Origin: Ophiosphaerella korrae
Taxonomy: Eukaryota > Ascomycota > Dothideomycetes > Pleosporales > Phaeosphaeriaceae
Length of the DNA: 64,000 nt
Direction of reading: 5' to 3'
NCBI GenBank assembly: GCA_028456385.1
Contig: JALNQF010000107.1
Coordinates: 92,102 to 156,101 of the forward strand
Shown here: positions 33,739 through 45,494 of the stretch, in pieces
Position numbering within the stretch: the first letter of the stretch is position 1
Layout: each line of letters opens with the position of its first letter
The notes under the pieces: model-generated
Told to the model about the DNA's origin: nothing
The model's input: only the letters and a program-made list of their open reading frames with translations
Databases searched by the model: none
Made by a program: the position numbers and the translations under genes

Positions 33739-36409
33739 TGTCTGTCCATGCGTAGTCAAACAACCTATGCCGAAATGAGTCAAATGTGTCGGTAACTTCA
33801 TACTGCCACCGCTGTTATATCAGGCCTTGGTTAATACAGTACTGACCCGGAACCTCAACTTAATTCTGTTGGCATGTATGAGGCCCAAGTATCCTATGTC
33901 GAGCGTTCGAGCGTCCCTGGGCTCGCACTGTGACACCACCGAGCTCCATATCTTCAAGACCTAGATCACTGGGAGATTAATTTAGGTGTACTTATTATGG
34001 AGTGTCTCATAATCACCAGCGCGAAGATTCGCACGCTTAAGTGGTACTCTGCGCCCTGAACATTGGCATAACGAAGGGGCCATTGCCAAACACAGGAAGA
34101 TCTTACAGGCAAGCCTGCATTAGGGACGCTACCGGGGACACTATACCAGGTTAGGAACATGGCAAGGGAAGGGACATACTCATGACCCAGAGATTTCCTG
34201 CTTGCTCGGTAACCCAGGCTTCCTAAACCGTGGAATCATCAAACAGCAATATGCTCGACGCAATCTCAACACTGTTGGAAGCAACGCTCGAGTAAGCATA
34301 TGGTGCCATGGCACCCTCGATCGCTGTTATAATAGACTGTATAGCATTATTGCTGTGCATGGTAACGAACTTCACGCGGAAAATACGTGGACACATGACA
34401 GCACTAGGGTGAATTGGCTCTGGACCCTGCTATCTGAGCGGGTTCCTTTTGCAAGGGTTTTGGCATTTCAGTACAGTTAACGCAGATGTTACGTTTGGCA
34501 CAGGCTGCCGTTGGTTTGTTCGGCTACAGCCCAACCGTTTGGTATCGCAAAGCAATGATGATGCTTTGTGCTTTGAATTACATAGATCAGGTAGCTGCGC
34601 GAGGCTTGGAGGCCTGCTCAACGACAGCCGACGGTATCCTTGTTGTGGTGGTGTAGGTGTGGTTTCCAGTAAGCGAGGCCATGGCGCTAATTTGATGATT
34701 TGAGTATGCACAATTTTTCTTGGACAAGTTGTTTTCAGAGATATGTCACGGACGTGGTTCAGTGGAAGTGCCACGTTCGTGCCAACGCACGTTACCGTCG
34801 CCAGGCAGCATGCATATGCTGCAGCGCAGGGCCTGGGATCCGGCACGAGCTCGACTGGGCGGGCGGCGTGATCTGGGCGCAGTTCGCATTGCTTTTGGCG
34901 CGGAGGTGCAGAGCAAAGCCGAAGTACCAAGCCGAAGTACCAAAGCGCCGGGACTCGACGTGATTGGCGGGCGATGGGCGGATAGTTTGAGAGGGAGAAT
35001 CTGCGGCGCCTAGCGGATGCTCATGGACAATTCAGCAGGAAGATGCTCGGTGCAGAGCGTGTGTGTGGCCTGCTGCTCTGTCCCACGCTGGTTAGGTGGC
35101 GGTTGTGATTGCGCCATCCGTCGTCCCGGCAGCGCTCACCTGGCACGGACGCGGTCTTCTCGTCTTCAGCCGATTGGCAAGTGCGGGGAGGGCTGAAACG
35201 TCGCTAGGGCAGCATGGGCTTTCCCTTTCCCATGCTAGCTCGGCCGTTTTGAGCAATGAGAGCGGTGAACGTGCAGCCGTACCTCACTAACCGTCTCTGC
35301 CATGCTGCTGTGGGATGGGCGCGAGTGGCGGCGCCCAAGGTGAAGACGGCGGGTGAGGCGACGAGCGCGAGAGAGCACTTGTGGCGACGGCTGACGGCGT
35401 CGTCTGATCTGGCGCTTCGCCGTCTCGACTGGCTCTGCAAGAGGCAGACAAACGGCGCTGCGCAGCACGACTGCCCCGCCGTGTCCAGCACCCGGCCGTG
35501 GAGTCGAAGTGCCCCTCATTTTGATGGCGAGCGGGCGCAGATCAGACGTGGTCTGGAGAGGATGGGCTACTGAATGATGTCGCCCTGCATGTGACCCAGC
35601 ACAGGTCGGCAATGCTCAGTGTCGCCTGAAGTCTAGACGTGCGCGGTGGCAGGATTGTGGCAGGATTGTGGCAGGAGAATACCACGGTAGCCGCGCTGTT
35701 TATTGCTGGCAGACAGTCGAGGACGAGCCGAGGGCTGTGTGCCGAGCACCAAATAGGTGGATAGTCTAATTGGGGAAGAGGAAGAGTTGGGAGGCTGCAT
35801 GGCGACGTGCCTAGACATGGCGAGCTAGCGTAAGGGTCTAGGGACTGGCTTCTACTGGGCCGCAAGAGCGTCACTCCTCGCCTGCACTGTAACAATATAT
35901 TTCTGTTCTGTCTGTATACTATCCTGTATCCTGTGTCCTGTATCCTGTATATCCTGTATCCTGTATCCTGTATCCTGTATCCTGTATCCTGATCCTGCAT
36001 CCTGTGCTCGACGGCAGGCCTGCCTCTGTCCGGCCTCCTGTCTGTCTGCCTCTGCTCGCCTGGCGCAAGGACCAAAGCGTGTCACGGACAAGCACAAGCA
36101 CACTAGCTACCGCTCCTCCAACCAACCCTCGCCCCCAGGCCTCTCTGCTCAACCCTCCACCGACGGCCTTTTCCTAGAGTTTCCGCACCACCAGAGGCAG
36201 AGCGGGCATTTGCCGCGTGTAGTGTACGAGTTCCTGTGTATGTCCACCGCCATCCGCGTGCCCTAGCCTGCCGATCAGGTCTCGCTCCAGCACGGCGTCG
36301 CACCTCCTCACCGCCCGCACCCCCCCCCACCCCCAGTCGCTCGCGACAACACCTGCTGCGAGTCCGCGCTGACTCGGAGTGCATCCAGTGTATTTCTAGT
36401 TCTGCCATA
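33739..36409. other. intergenic, includes upstream region of the Pumilio gene
   Basis: No protein gene is recognised. The right third is GC-rich with long meaningless frames on both strands. A heptamer repeat lies at 35931-36005. C/T-rich sequence immediately before the start codon at 36410 resembles the pyrimidine-rich 5' leaders of highly expressed fungal genes. Confidence 0.5.
35931..36005. repeat. TATCCTG heptamer minisatellite
   Basis: About ten imperfect tandem copies of TATCCTG (variants GTCCTG, ATATCCTG, GATCCTG, GCATCCTG) starting 480 bp upstream of the Pumilio start codon. The register changes suggest slippage; length polymorphism between isolates is likely. Confidence 0.85.
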
Positions 36410-39400
36410 ATGGCCTTCCCCGCAGGCTCTGGGGCCCTCCGCTCGCCGCGCGAAGACTCGTTCGCTTTCCGTAACGCTGCTGGCACCCAGATCGGATCCA
36501 CCACCAACAATACCGCCAGCGACGTGCGCGGCCAGCTGCACCGCCGCTTCACCACAAACAACATCCCGACCCTGAGCACCCCACTGTCGCCAATTGGTCT
36601 GCAGCGCAGGCAGGCCGCCGAGCCCGCCGAGTTCACCACCGCGGTACGTACTGCCTCTTTTTATATACATACATGTCAGACGCACTTGGGCCCGGCCCTG
36701 TGTGCGCAGAGCTTTTGCCTGCCAATTCTGTCTTTGCGCGTGTTTTGCCTGCCAGTTGTTGCCGTGCTCGAGATTTCGAGGTGAATCAGACTTGGGGCTG
36801 ACGGACCAATCCAACTAGACGTACCATAAGCTTCAAGTGGTAAGACAACTCTCCTTCACCTCGACTTTACTCGCTTCTCATTTGCCCATGTTTTGCTCTT
36901 TCCTATCCTGCTCCAAGTAAGATTGCAAAGGGTCCAGCTGCTGCACGCTCGATATCTCCTTTTTTTTTTTTTTTTGTTGCTTGCAGCTTTCTCTCTGCAC
37001 CTACACCCATCCTTGCCATCACTTCCTTTGTAGACTTTGTATCCTTCCAGGCCAAAGTCCTGACGTTGTTGCAAAACAACACCTCACGTCTCGCACAACC
37101 TGCTGACGCAGCCTCGCAGCTGGAGAAAAAGAAGCTAGAGTACGAATATCTAAAAGAACAACGTCGGCGCTTTGAGGCTGAAATGGAGCTCATTGATTTA
37201 CAGTCTCGTCGCGGCGAAGAGGAGATTCATCGTCTCTCCACCGATCTTCGATACGGAAAACAGCCAGCACACAGCCAGCCTACCACCCCACCTGAACTAA
37301 GTGACGGCAACGGCTTTCCATCTGCCTTCTCACGCCCAAACCGGTTCAGCATGTCCAGTATCAATCCTGGTATGACTACCCCTCGTGGTAGCCGTACCAA
37401 CTCGCAGGTTACGTCTCCACCCGCGTCCTTCTTCGGCAACGGTGGCTTGCCCTCTCAGTCTGTGCCTGGCACTCGCCGCAACTCTGACGAGGATCAAGAC
37501 GATTTCGACGACGATGACTTCACTCCCGTCAGCCCAGTGACTCGCAAGTAAGTCTACACTCACCTGGCCTTGGCATCTCCCGTTTTGCGCCACCATGAAA
37601 TGCCCACAACGGGCAACAATGAATTTGTTTAACATCCACATCAGGAACAACCGCATGTCGATGCCTGTCACTGGCCTTGACCTTCGTGGCCGTGATAACT
37701 TGCCTGATCTGGCGTCTGTTTTGGGTCATATTGATACCACTGCATACCTCTTCGGCTCAGAGGACAAGGAGCACAACGCTGTTGCCTCCCCAGATCACAA
37801 GGCCTATCTTCAGATGAGCAACACGGACGACAAGTTCCCCATCTTGGTTCGTCGTAATGAAGCAGGTAATGGTACGAGACTTTCCGCCTCTTCCGCTGCG
37901 CTTGATTTGGCCCTTTCACAATCCCCTGGCCCGGATGCCCAGTCTAATGCTTGGCAAGGATATCGTCATCGTCAAGCCCAGCAATCATTGCCTACTAATA
38001 CGTTCCGTAAAGCTTCTCAAGTTGAAGAGTATGATGTTAGCCAAGCCAGTGGCAGTGGCAGTGGCAGTGGCAGTGGCAGTGGCAATGCCCACACTACCCC
38101 CATTAAGAACGCCAACAACAACCGTCGTTCCGTCGAGTTCACCTTTAGCCCTGAAAACAAGCGCTCGAGCTATGCCAGCTCTACCAACGGCATGCCGAAA
38201 CTCACCCAATCATTCTCGACGAGTGATGTACCCACTCTCAAGAATGGTACTAATGGTACGAACGGTACCGGCTTCAACACGCATGCAGAGCAACACCTGC
38301 ACAACCATAACGCCAACTTGGGCCGCATTCCTCTAAATGCGATGAACATGAATCGGCACAGCCGTGAGGTGCCTTCTGGCTACAAGGATCAAGAGTATCG
38401 CCCTACCTACTCTGGTCTCCACGCGAGTGCTGCTCCTTTCGGTCCGGCTGTCACGTCTGCCGCTCCAGTTAATGGTGTTGCTGGTACTGTCGGCACTCCC
38501 ATGGTCTCGCAGTACCCCACTACCCCCGCCTCGACCGCACCTTTCTACGGGTACAACAATAACGCCATGACCATGTTGAATGGCGCTATGAATAGTCTTT
38601 CGATGGGACCTGGACCTCAGATGGGTGGACCTCAGATGAATGGACCTCCTGCTTATGGCGCAAACGGCATGTATGGCGGCAATGTTCCGTACTTCAACCC
38701 TTATTCTACCTATGGACCTAGCGGTCGTGTTCAAGACAGCCAGGCTCGCGTCATCCAGACCCGTCGTCTCCAAAACGATGCCAACCGCTTTATGAACTAT
38801 GATTTGAAGACGATGCCTGCCCATGAGATTTACAGCCTCTGCAAGGATCAACATGGCTGCCGTTTCCTACAGAAGAAGCTCGAAGAGCGCAACCCAGACA
38901 ACCTGCAGATCATCTTCGACGAGACTGCTCCTCATGTCGTCGAGCTCATGACAGACCCTTTCGGCAACTACCTCTGCCAGAAGATGTTGGAGTTTACCAA
39001 TGATGAGCAGCGCAACACACTTGTCCATAATGCTGTCCCAGCCATGGTTTCGATCGCTTTCAACCAGCACGGCACTCGAGCTCTGCAGAAAATGATTGAG
39101 TTCATTTCCACTGAGGAACAGGTATGCGATTCGACGTCTATCTTAATTCAACATACTGACATGCTTGCAGACGCAGATGATTATCTCAGCCCTCTCTGGC
39201 CAGGTTGTTGAGCTCATTCAGGACCTCAACGGTAATCACGTCATCCAGAAGTGCTTGAACCATCTCAAGTCTTCCGAGGCTCAGTTCATTTTCGATGCTG
39301 TAGGCGAGCACTGCATTGTTGTCGGTACTCATCGCCATGGCTGTTGCGTCCTTCAGCGCTGTATCGACCATGCGTCTGGCTTCCAGAAGGTTGACCTTGT

Positions 39401-40127
39401 CCGTAAAATCACAGCGCACAGCTTCCACCTTGTTCAGGATCCGTTTGGCAATTACGTCGTTCAATACATTCTCGACTTGAATGATCCTGCCTTCACTACG
39501 CCTATGTGTGAAGGTTTCCGTGGCAAGGTTGTTGAGCTTTCTAAGCAGAAGTTCAGCTCCAATGTCATTGAGAAGTGCATTCGTTGTGCTGAGATGTCGG
39601 CCAAGCAGATGATGATCGAGGAGCTTCTTGACGTCGAGGAGCTTGAGAAGCTCATGCGCGACTCCTATGGTAACTACGTTGTTCAAACTGCGCTGGAGTT
39701 TGCCCCTACGGAACTCTGTCTACACCTCATCGAGATCATGCGCCCCATTCTACCATCGATCCGTCAGACTCCTTATGGCCGTCGCATCCAGAGCAAAGTT
39801 CAGGAGCGTGAGGGTCGCCTTGCAGCTTTCTCTGGCCGCGCTGCCTCGGGTCAGGTCTCGCCCCACACCAACAACGGCACTCAGTCTGGTGAGATGACGT
39901 CGACGTTCGCTACTCAAGGTCCGGGCGCACCTGTTTACCAGGCTAACGGATCCTCTGCTTATCAGCCACCCATGTACACTGCTACTGCGAACTATGGCCC
40001 CAACATTGCCTCGCCTCAGCCGCATCGCATGAGCAATCCTCCTCTTCCCCACCATTTGCATAATTCTGTACAAAACCAAGGCTACCAGTATGGTGGCGCC
40101 CAGAACGGCATGGGCAACTTCTTCTAA
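36410..40127 (+). CDS. Pumilio (PUF) family RNA-binding protein
   Basis: Five exons, 36410-36643, 36819-36839, 37051-37547, 37645-39121 and 39171-40127, encode 1061 aa. Exon 2 is only 21 nt (TYHKLQV) and is flanked by long introns of 175 and 211 nt; leaving it out keeps the frame, so it could be an alternative exon. Residues 1-600 are disordered: a coiled-coil stretch (QLEKKKLEYEYLKEQRRRFEAEM, split over the linker), Asn/Ser-rich tracts and an (SG)6 repeat. The C-terminal half has eight PUF repeats from about 642 to 985; the base-contacting triplets are visible in GCRFLQK, GNYLCQK, GTRALQK, GNHVIQK, GCCVLQR, GNYVVQY, SSNVIEK and GNYVVQT. PUF proteins bind UGUA-containing 3' UTRs in the cytoplasm and promote deadenylation or localisation. 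Repeat 7 keeps the S-N-E signature for guanine of UGU. Repeat 5 with C-C-Q departs from the usual C-R-Q and may relax the target. The overall layout is closest to the Puf3/Puf4/Mpt5 group. Confidence 0.93.
38047..38083 (+). repeat. in-frame (AGTGGC)n coding microsatellite
   Basis: Six AGTGGC-type hexamers inside exon 4 of the Pumilio gene encode an alternating Ser-Gly tract in the disordered N-terminal half. Hexamer slippage would change length without a frameshift. Confidence 0.9.
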
Positions 40128-41051
40128 GCGCTCACGACATGTTCGACGACTTATGATCTGACGAGTCACGGCCGCCATGGCTCACGTAGTCCGACGTTCA
40201 TTGATACTGCAATATCTCTAGCGGTTGACATCTTTGCGCTGGCGTTGGGCAGCAGTCATCTGGAGCCTTCTCTTTCCTATCTTTTGATCTTGCCTAGATG
40301 GAGGGAGTGTTGCTTATCACTCATCCGCATTCTCTTAGGAGCTGGCAGACTGGTCTGTATAGTATCGACACGATTCAGCATCTTTGCGGGGCCTAGGCTT
40401 TCCTGCGCATCTCATGGCGTACCGGACAAGCTTTTTACTACGGCTCATTGATTTTTTTTTTCTTCTCCATCACTGCATTTTTTGTATTCTATCCTTTCTC
40501 TGTTACATGCTATGGGAGTCCATGATGGAAACATGCACATATGGTGCGCTTCCTTGAAAAACGTTTAGCATGAGCACAGGTGGTAAAAAGTCGCGGCCCT
40601 TGTTCTCTGCATTGGAAAGGAAGCTCGGGGTCGTATTACCATAGATTGGTAGCAATCACGAATCGTTACACCCATGCTGACGTTGTTCCTGGCGTTTGTG
40701 GTGCGTGATGTGTGGGGTGATGTTGTGTGAGGAATGATGCGCAGGCGGAACAGGGTCCAACGCCCCCCCTGGCATGCAAGCACTACGTATGCATATGCCA
40801 CCTTCTGCTCTGGGCCATGACGCCTGCGATCCGCAAACACCGTTCCCAGCGTTCATTGATAACCCAGCGCTTTCTCTCCCACTAACGCGCAGGCAGCGAC
40901 TTTTCTACTTTTCTACCTTCCTATTCCCCATTTAGCCCGTCTGCACAATCTCGACGCTTGCAGTCCGAACAGCTGACGTAACAGCCGTCCATTGCGATCC
41001 GCAACCTTGAGACAACCTCTCCTGTACCCGTCCCCGCGACCAACCACCACC
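40128..41051. other. Pumilio 3' flank and inhibitor-gene promoter
   Basis: No gene is seen. The left part is probably a long 3' UTR; a T-run lies near 40450. The right part (40.85-41.05 kb) is pyrimidine-rich and leads into the ATG at 41052. Confidence 0.5.
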
Positions 41052-41404
41052 ATGCGCTTCGCACTTGCTTCGCTTACCGTTGCACTGCTCGCCGCTCTCA
41101 CCATGGCTGCTGCGCCTCACAAATCTGTCATCATGAGCTGGCCAAACGACACGCCCGACAGTGTGATCCAGGCGGCGAAGCAGAAGATTATCGATGGCAA
41201 GGGCGTGATTACACATGAGTACAGTGAGTAGTTTTGAAAGACGTTGCAGCAGTAATAGGACATGGCTAATATGGTTTGGCAGACATCATCAAGGGCTTCG
41301 CGTGCCATGCACCCGCCTCTGTTTTCGAGGTTGTGTCGACGATGGACGCAAATCACAAGCCTGAGATCGAGGAGGACGGTGTCGTGTATACGCAGGATGC
41401 GTAG
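41052..41404 (+). CDS. small secreted protein with peptidase-inhibitor I9 fold
   Basis: Two exons, 41052-41223 and 41283-41404, with a 59-nt intron (GTGAGT...CAG) encode 97 aa. Residues 1-20 (MRFALASLTVALLAALTMAA) are a strong signal peptide. The rest, KSVIMSWPNDTPDSVIQAAK...GVITHEYN|IIKGFACHAP...EIEEDGVVYTQ, matches the inhibitor I9 family (subtilisin propeptide-like, as in yeast Pbi2/IB2) with its beta-alpha-beta ferredoxin-like order. Yeast members inhibit vacuolar proteinase B and assist vacuole fusion; secreted fungal forms are common and unassigned. The free-standing propeptide fold without an attached protease argues for an inhibitor or chaperone-like role. There is a good Kozak context (CACC ATG). 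Confidence 0.88.
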
Positions 41405-42009
41405 GGGCATGCGAAATGAAGTATGATATCTGGATTGGGAACTCTGGCGTCTGGTATGGCGGGAGTGGTTAGGCGTTGGATGTATTTTATGGAAAGTGCC
41501 TATTCTTCTGTATAAGCTACAACGAGACTGTTCTTGCTGAAGTCATTGCTGCATATTTTGCACCATGATGCACATTGGGCTGGCGCTGACGGCAGGGCGC
41601 ATGGGCGCCACTTCCCCGCGGCCTGGATTGGCGGGTAGATCTGGGGACGCGTCTGGTTTCAACGCGGTCATAGTCTCATGCATGCACATAATCGAGTGAG
41701 CGCCTTTGAAAGCCTCTCTACACATTCGTTCCACTGATTCTTCCCTTCTCACGTCAAGCCTCTCTGACCACTTGATCCCAGCTTCGGGCGTCGTTCGACC
41801 TCCGCCTAGCGCCATCTCGACCGACCGACCGACCACCACCACCATCGCCTCGAGCCACCAACAGCATCGTGCGGGCTCTATTCTGTCCCTCATGATACAC
41901 TCCTCCTCTCATGATGCATAGATTTTCTTTGCTATACCTTTGCCTCCAAACGTGTATAGCACTGGTAGCACTGCCCTGATTGAGATTGTGAGCCCCGCCA
42001 TCTTGCATC
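41405..42009. other. short intergenic region, hookA promoter
   Basis: No gene is seen; the short frames on both strands lack domains. A GACC/CACC tandem run occurs near 41818-41845. Confidence 0.5.
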
Positions 42010-44861
42010 ATGGACGACTTCAAGCCTGAGCTTCTGAAAGCTCTCCTTGACTGGGTACGCGTCAACCACGGTCCTGCACGTCGCCACATGGAACTGACAA
42101 TACACGCTGCAGGTGAACACATTCGATCTCCCGGGGAGAGTGACGGCCTGGAACCAGCTCGAAGACGGCCAAGTACTCTGGCAAATTCTCGCAGATGTCG
42201 ACGCCGAAGCCTTCAACGAGTCGCTCCCCAACTTCGACGAGAGCAGCCGCCGGACATCCGACTGGATACCAAGATGGCAGAATCTGAAACACATCGAACG
42301 CGCCGTATCTACCTATATACGAGAAGAGTGTGGACAACTGCCTGTTCTTACCAAGCGCATGGTCCCAGATTTGAAAACTGGCGCAAGAGATGGATCCACA
42401 ATGCTCACAGCCAAGTTGACCATGGGCGTTCTCCTCGCCGCGTGTTTCTCGCCCAAGAGCAACCAACGCATGCTGCAGGTCATGGCACAGCTGGGCACCA
42501 AGACGGCCGAGACGATAGCAGAAGCCATACAGGATATGCAGTCCTTGGATGCGAGAATGTCAGAACTGGGCGTTGACTCAGAGCTGACTCCCGAGCCAAA
42601 TTTATCCGGCTACACAACACCAAGGCGAGCTGTGTCTGGCCAAATCTCGGCCGTCGGGCGCGACAACGAACTCGAGCAAGAAGCACAGTTGTTTGAAGCA
42701 AACAAAGATAGAGCTGCTCTAAGGACTCAGACTGAGAAATTGAAAGAGGACCTGAAGCAGTCTCGCGCTCGCATAGCACAACTCGAGGAGGAGCTGGGTG
42801 AAGCGACACTATATATGGATGAGCGTAAGACACAGGCACAGCGAGCACAGTCCGACGACGTAGAACAATTACGGAACGACCTCGCACGCGACAGACAGTA
42901 CATAGACCAACTCGAGACCGATCTCGCGAATGCTAGGGACATTCTGGAAAGTCAAAAGCGGCGATTGGATCGATACCAAGGCGAAGAGGGGTCAAAACAG
43001 GACCTGCGAGATCAACTGCAGCTCATCAAAGCAGAACGCGATGAACTGAGCCAGAGAGCCAAGGCGAATGAGAACCTTAAGAAGAAGATCGAGTCACTGA
43101 CCAAGGAAACGAAGCAATTGGAATCGCTTCGGGAGGACTACCAACAGTCACGGGAGCGGCTTATGCAGCTGGAGAATATTGAAGAGCGATGTGAAGCGCT
43201 GGAGAAGGTCAACAAGGAGAACAGTCAAACCCTTGTCAACTGTGAGCAAGCCATTTTCGAGGAGAAAGGCAAGCGGACGAGGGTCGAGCACGAGAACCTT
43301 TTGCTCATGAAACAGCTCGAACAAACCCGAGAGTTACAATACAAGGCCGAAGATGCTAAACAAGAGCTAGAAGACCGCATCCAAGACCTCGAGACCTTGA
43401 ATCACGCAGATCGAGGCGGCAGTCTGGAAGACGAGCTCACCCAGGACGAAAGTACCAAAACCATAGAAGAGCCCATGAGCGCCCGCCCAACCCCAGATCC
43501 CCGCATCACTGCCGACGCAATCGCCCTCCAGCAAAAAGTGGACATTCTCAGCGCGCGCCTCAAATCTCTTGAAACAGAAACCCTCAAGCAAATGCAAGAA
43601 AACCTCGGTCTCCGCTCCGATATGATGGCCGACAAAGACGAAGCAAGCGAGAAGCCCTTCCTCGAGCAGAACGAGAAACTGCAGTCCGCGGAAACAGAGC
43701 TACAGGAATTACACCGAAGGTTGCGCGAGAAGGATCTGCTGATGGCCCAGTTGCGCAACGACCTTATTAAGAAGGCGGACGTTGGCCAGGAGGAGAAGGC
43801 GCTTGGGCTGCAGGCGGAACATGAGCGCGTGCTGGCACTGCAGCAGAGGACTAATGAGCGGTTGAGAGATCTTGAGCTTGCGAATGAGGAGAAGGCGGGG
43901 CTGCTGAGGGCTGCGCTGTTGGATCGCGCGCATTTGTCGCCAGAGCTAGGTGAATTGAAAAACGCGGAAACCTTAAGACTGGTCCGCGAGCAGATTCAGA
44001 AGGTGGTGGGCGCCGCGCCGGAAGTGCAGCCCCACATGCTGGACGCTACGAGTAGGGAGATTGCGAATACTGTTGCGGCGTCTGAAGCGGCGCTGGAGAA
44101 GGCGAAGAAAGTAAGTTGGGGCCAGTTTCCTTACGAGTGTACACCCGGGGCTGGGGGGACGGTGCGGTTGCAGGGGCGCGATGAGTCGTTCTCAGCCACC
44201 ACGCTGGTTGCGTCGCCACAGAAGAACAAGTCGTGCGAGGATACATCTACTTCGTCGGCTGGGTCCTGGGGTCGGCTAGCACATGTGCTCGTGCCTAAGA
44301 AACGACACAAGGCACTGTGCCCCGAGTTCGCTTCTACCCTAGAGCATGCGGCAAGTTTGTCCCTGGCCCAGCGAAGTATACTTATCCAACACTCGTCCCC
44401 GTCGTTCCTTTGCCCAACTGACCCGAACTGAATTCGACTGACAAGCCCAGGACCTCGAAGCCCAACTCGCCACAGCCGCCGATCTCCGCGCGCAACTTGT
44501 CGCCGCGCAGGACGATGCGAAGGCGAAGGGTTCAGTGAGTCCAAGCCCATCCTTATCCCTCCCCTCTCCTATTCGGTTCTATTCACAGGGTGTTGTGAAC
44601 GCGCTTTTTGAAACTGACAACACACAGGCCGAGCTCCAATCCGAACTCGACAACCTGCGCCGCGAGAATAGCCTCATTACGTCGGCGTGGTACGATATGA
44701 CGAGTCGGCTGCAGAGTAATACGATTGTGTTGCAGAGACGAAGTGAGGCGCCGAGGAGTTGGCTTGGGAAGCAGAGGGTTGCGGTTGGGGGCGTGAGCGG
44801 AATGGTGAGTTGACGTCTGTGTTTGGGTGTGCTGGGCTAATTGGTACAGGGGAGGAGGTAG
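42010..44861 (+). CDS. hookA: Hook-family dynein cargo adaptor (HookA)
   Basis: Exons 42010-42054, 42113-44110, 44451-44534, 44628-44804 and 44850-44861 encode 771 aa. Exon 1 supplies MDDFKPELLKALLDW, exon 2 continues VNTFDLPGRVTAWNQLEDGQVLWQIL, completing the calponin-like Hook domain (about 1-165) that binds dynein light intermediate chain. From about 215 to 660 there is near-continuous coiled coil (LKEDLKQSRARIAQLEEELG and similar heptads). The C-terminus (LITSAWYDMTSRLQSNTIVLQRR...PRSWLGKQR) is the cargo-side region that contacts FTS/FHIP on early endosomes. The 340-nt intron 44111-44450 is fully open and would read as 100 unrelated Gly/Ser/Cys-rich residues; the exon 3 heptads show it must be removed. 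At the 3' end, either the frame stops at 44811-44813 (...GMVS, 770 aa) or a 45-nt intron at 44805-44849 gives ...GMGRR; I prefer the latter because of its GCTAAT branch point and CAG acceptor. Confidence 0.9.
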
Positions 44862-45494
44862 TGTGGTGGGAAGTTAGGGGGAGGGAAGTAGTTTTTTTGT
44901 TTGATGGATACCCGTTTTGGAGGATTGGGAGAGAGGGAGGAGAGAGAATGAGTGTAGGTCGTTTGGAGGGTCGGTATAAGTTGTGAAATATGATGGTTGA
45001 GTCTTGATTCATAGTGTGGTGTAAGATGTATGTCGTAGTGTCTTTTGTGGGTGTGGGATGGATGGCAGATTGAGCGGTAGCCTGAGTACTGGGGTATGTC
45101 TCACTGGCAGGTATATGACATGTGATGGAGAAAGATGGTAGTCTTAGATCCATGGCCCAAAACATAAGCATCCGAAAAGGCATTGGATAAACTTCACAGG
45201 AGATACACTATTCAGCCAAGATTTCTTTGCATGCTTAAAAATGCTCACCCAAAGATATCCATGCATTGCCATCCTCTCCTTCATCTATGCCCAGTACATC
45301 GTAGCCTAAAACTAATTCAGCCAATAACGTGACGAGTGAGCTATGGGGTTCGTGAACACTAACCGAGGCTCGGGTGCCTGCACCGTGCATTCCCACTCAA
45401 GTACCGACCAGCACCCACAGACAAGAAGCGTGGTCTCACCGAATCCAAGCAGATTCAGATCACGTGGGTAGATTAGAGGTGATCTAGTGGAGCT
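44862..45494. other. intergenic, regulator-gene promoter
   Basis: No gene seen. ATCACGTGGG (E-box) lies at 45460-45469, 26 bp before the start codon of the Zn2Cys6 gene. Confidence 0.5.

Noticed and set aside
36236..36784. 182-codon frame reading through the Pumilio first exon
   Set aside because: It starts upstream in the GC-rich leader and runs into intron 1; the exon from 36410 to 36643 joined to the downstream exons explains the region.
44111..44431. Extension of the hookA main frame through 100 further codons
   Set aside because: The residues are Gly/Ser/Cys-rich and unlike Hook proteins, and the heptad pattern resumes after a GTAAGT...CAG intron.
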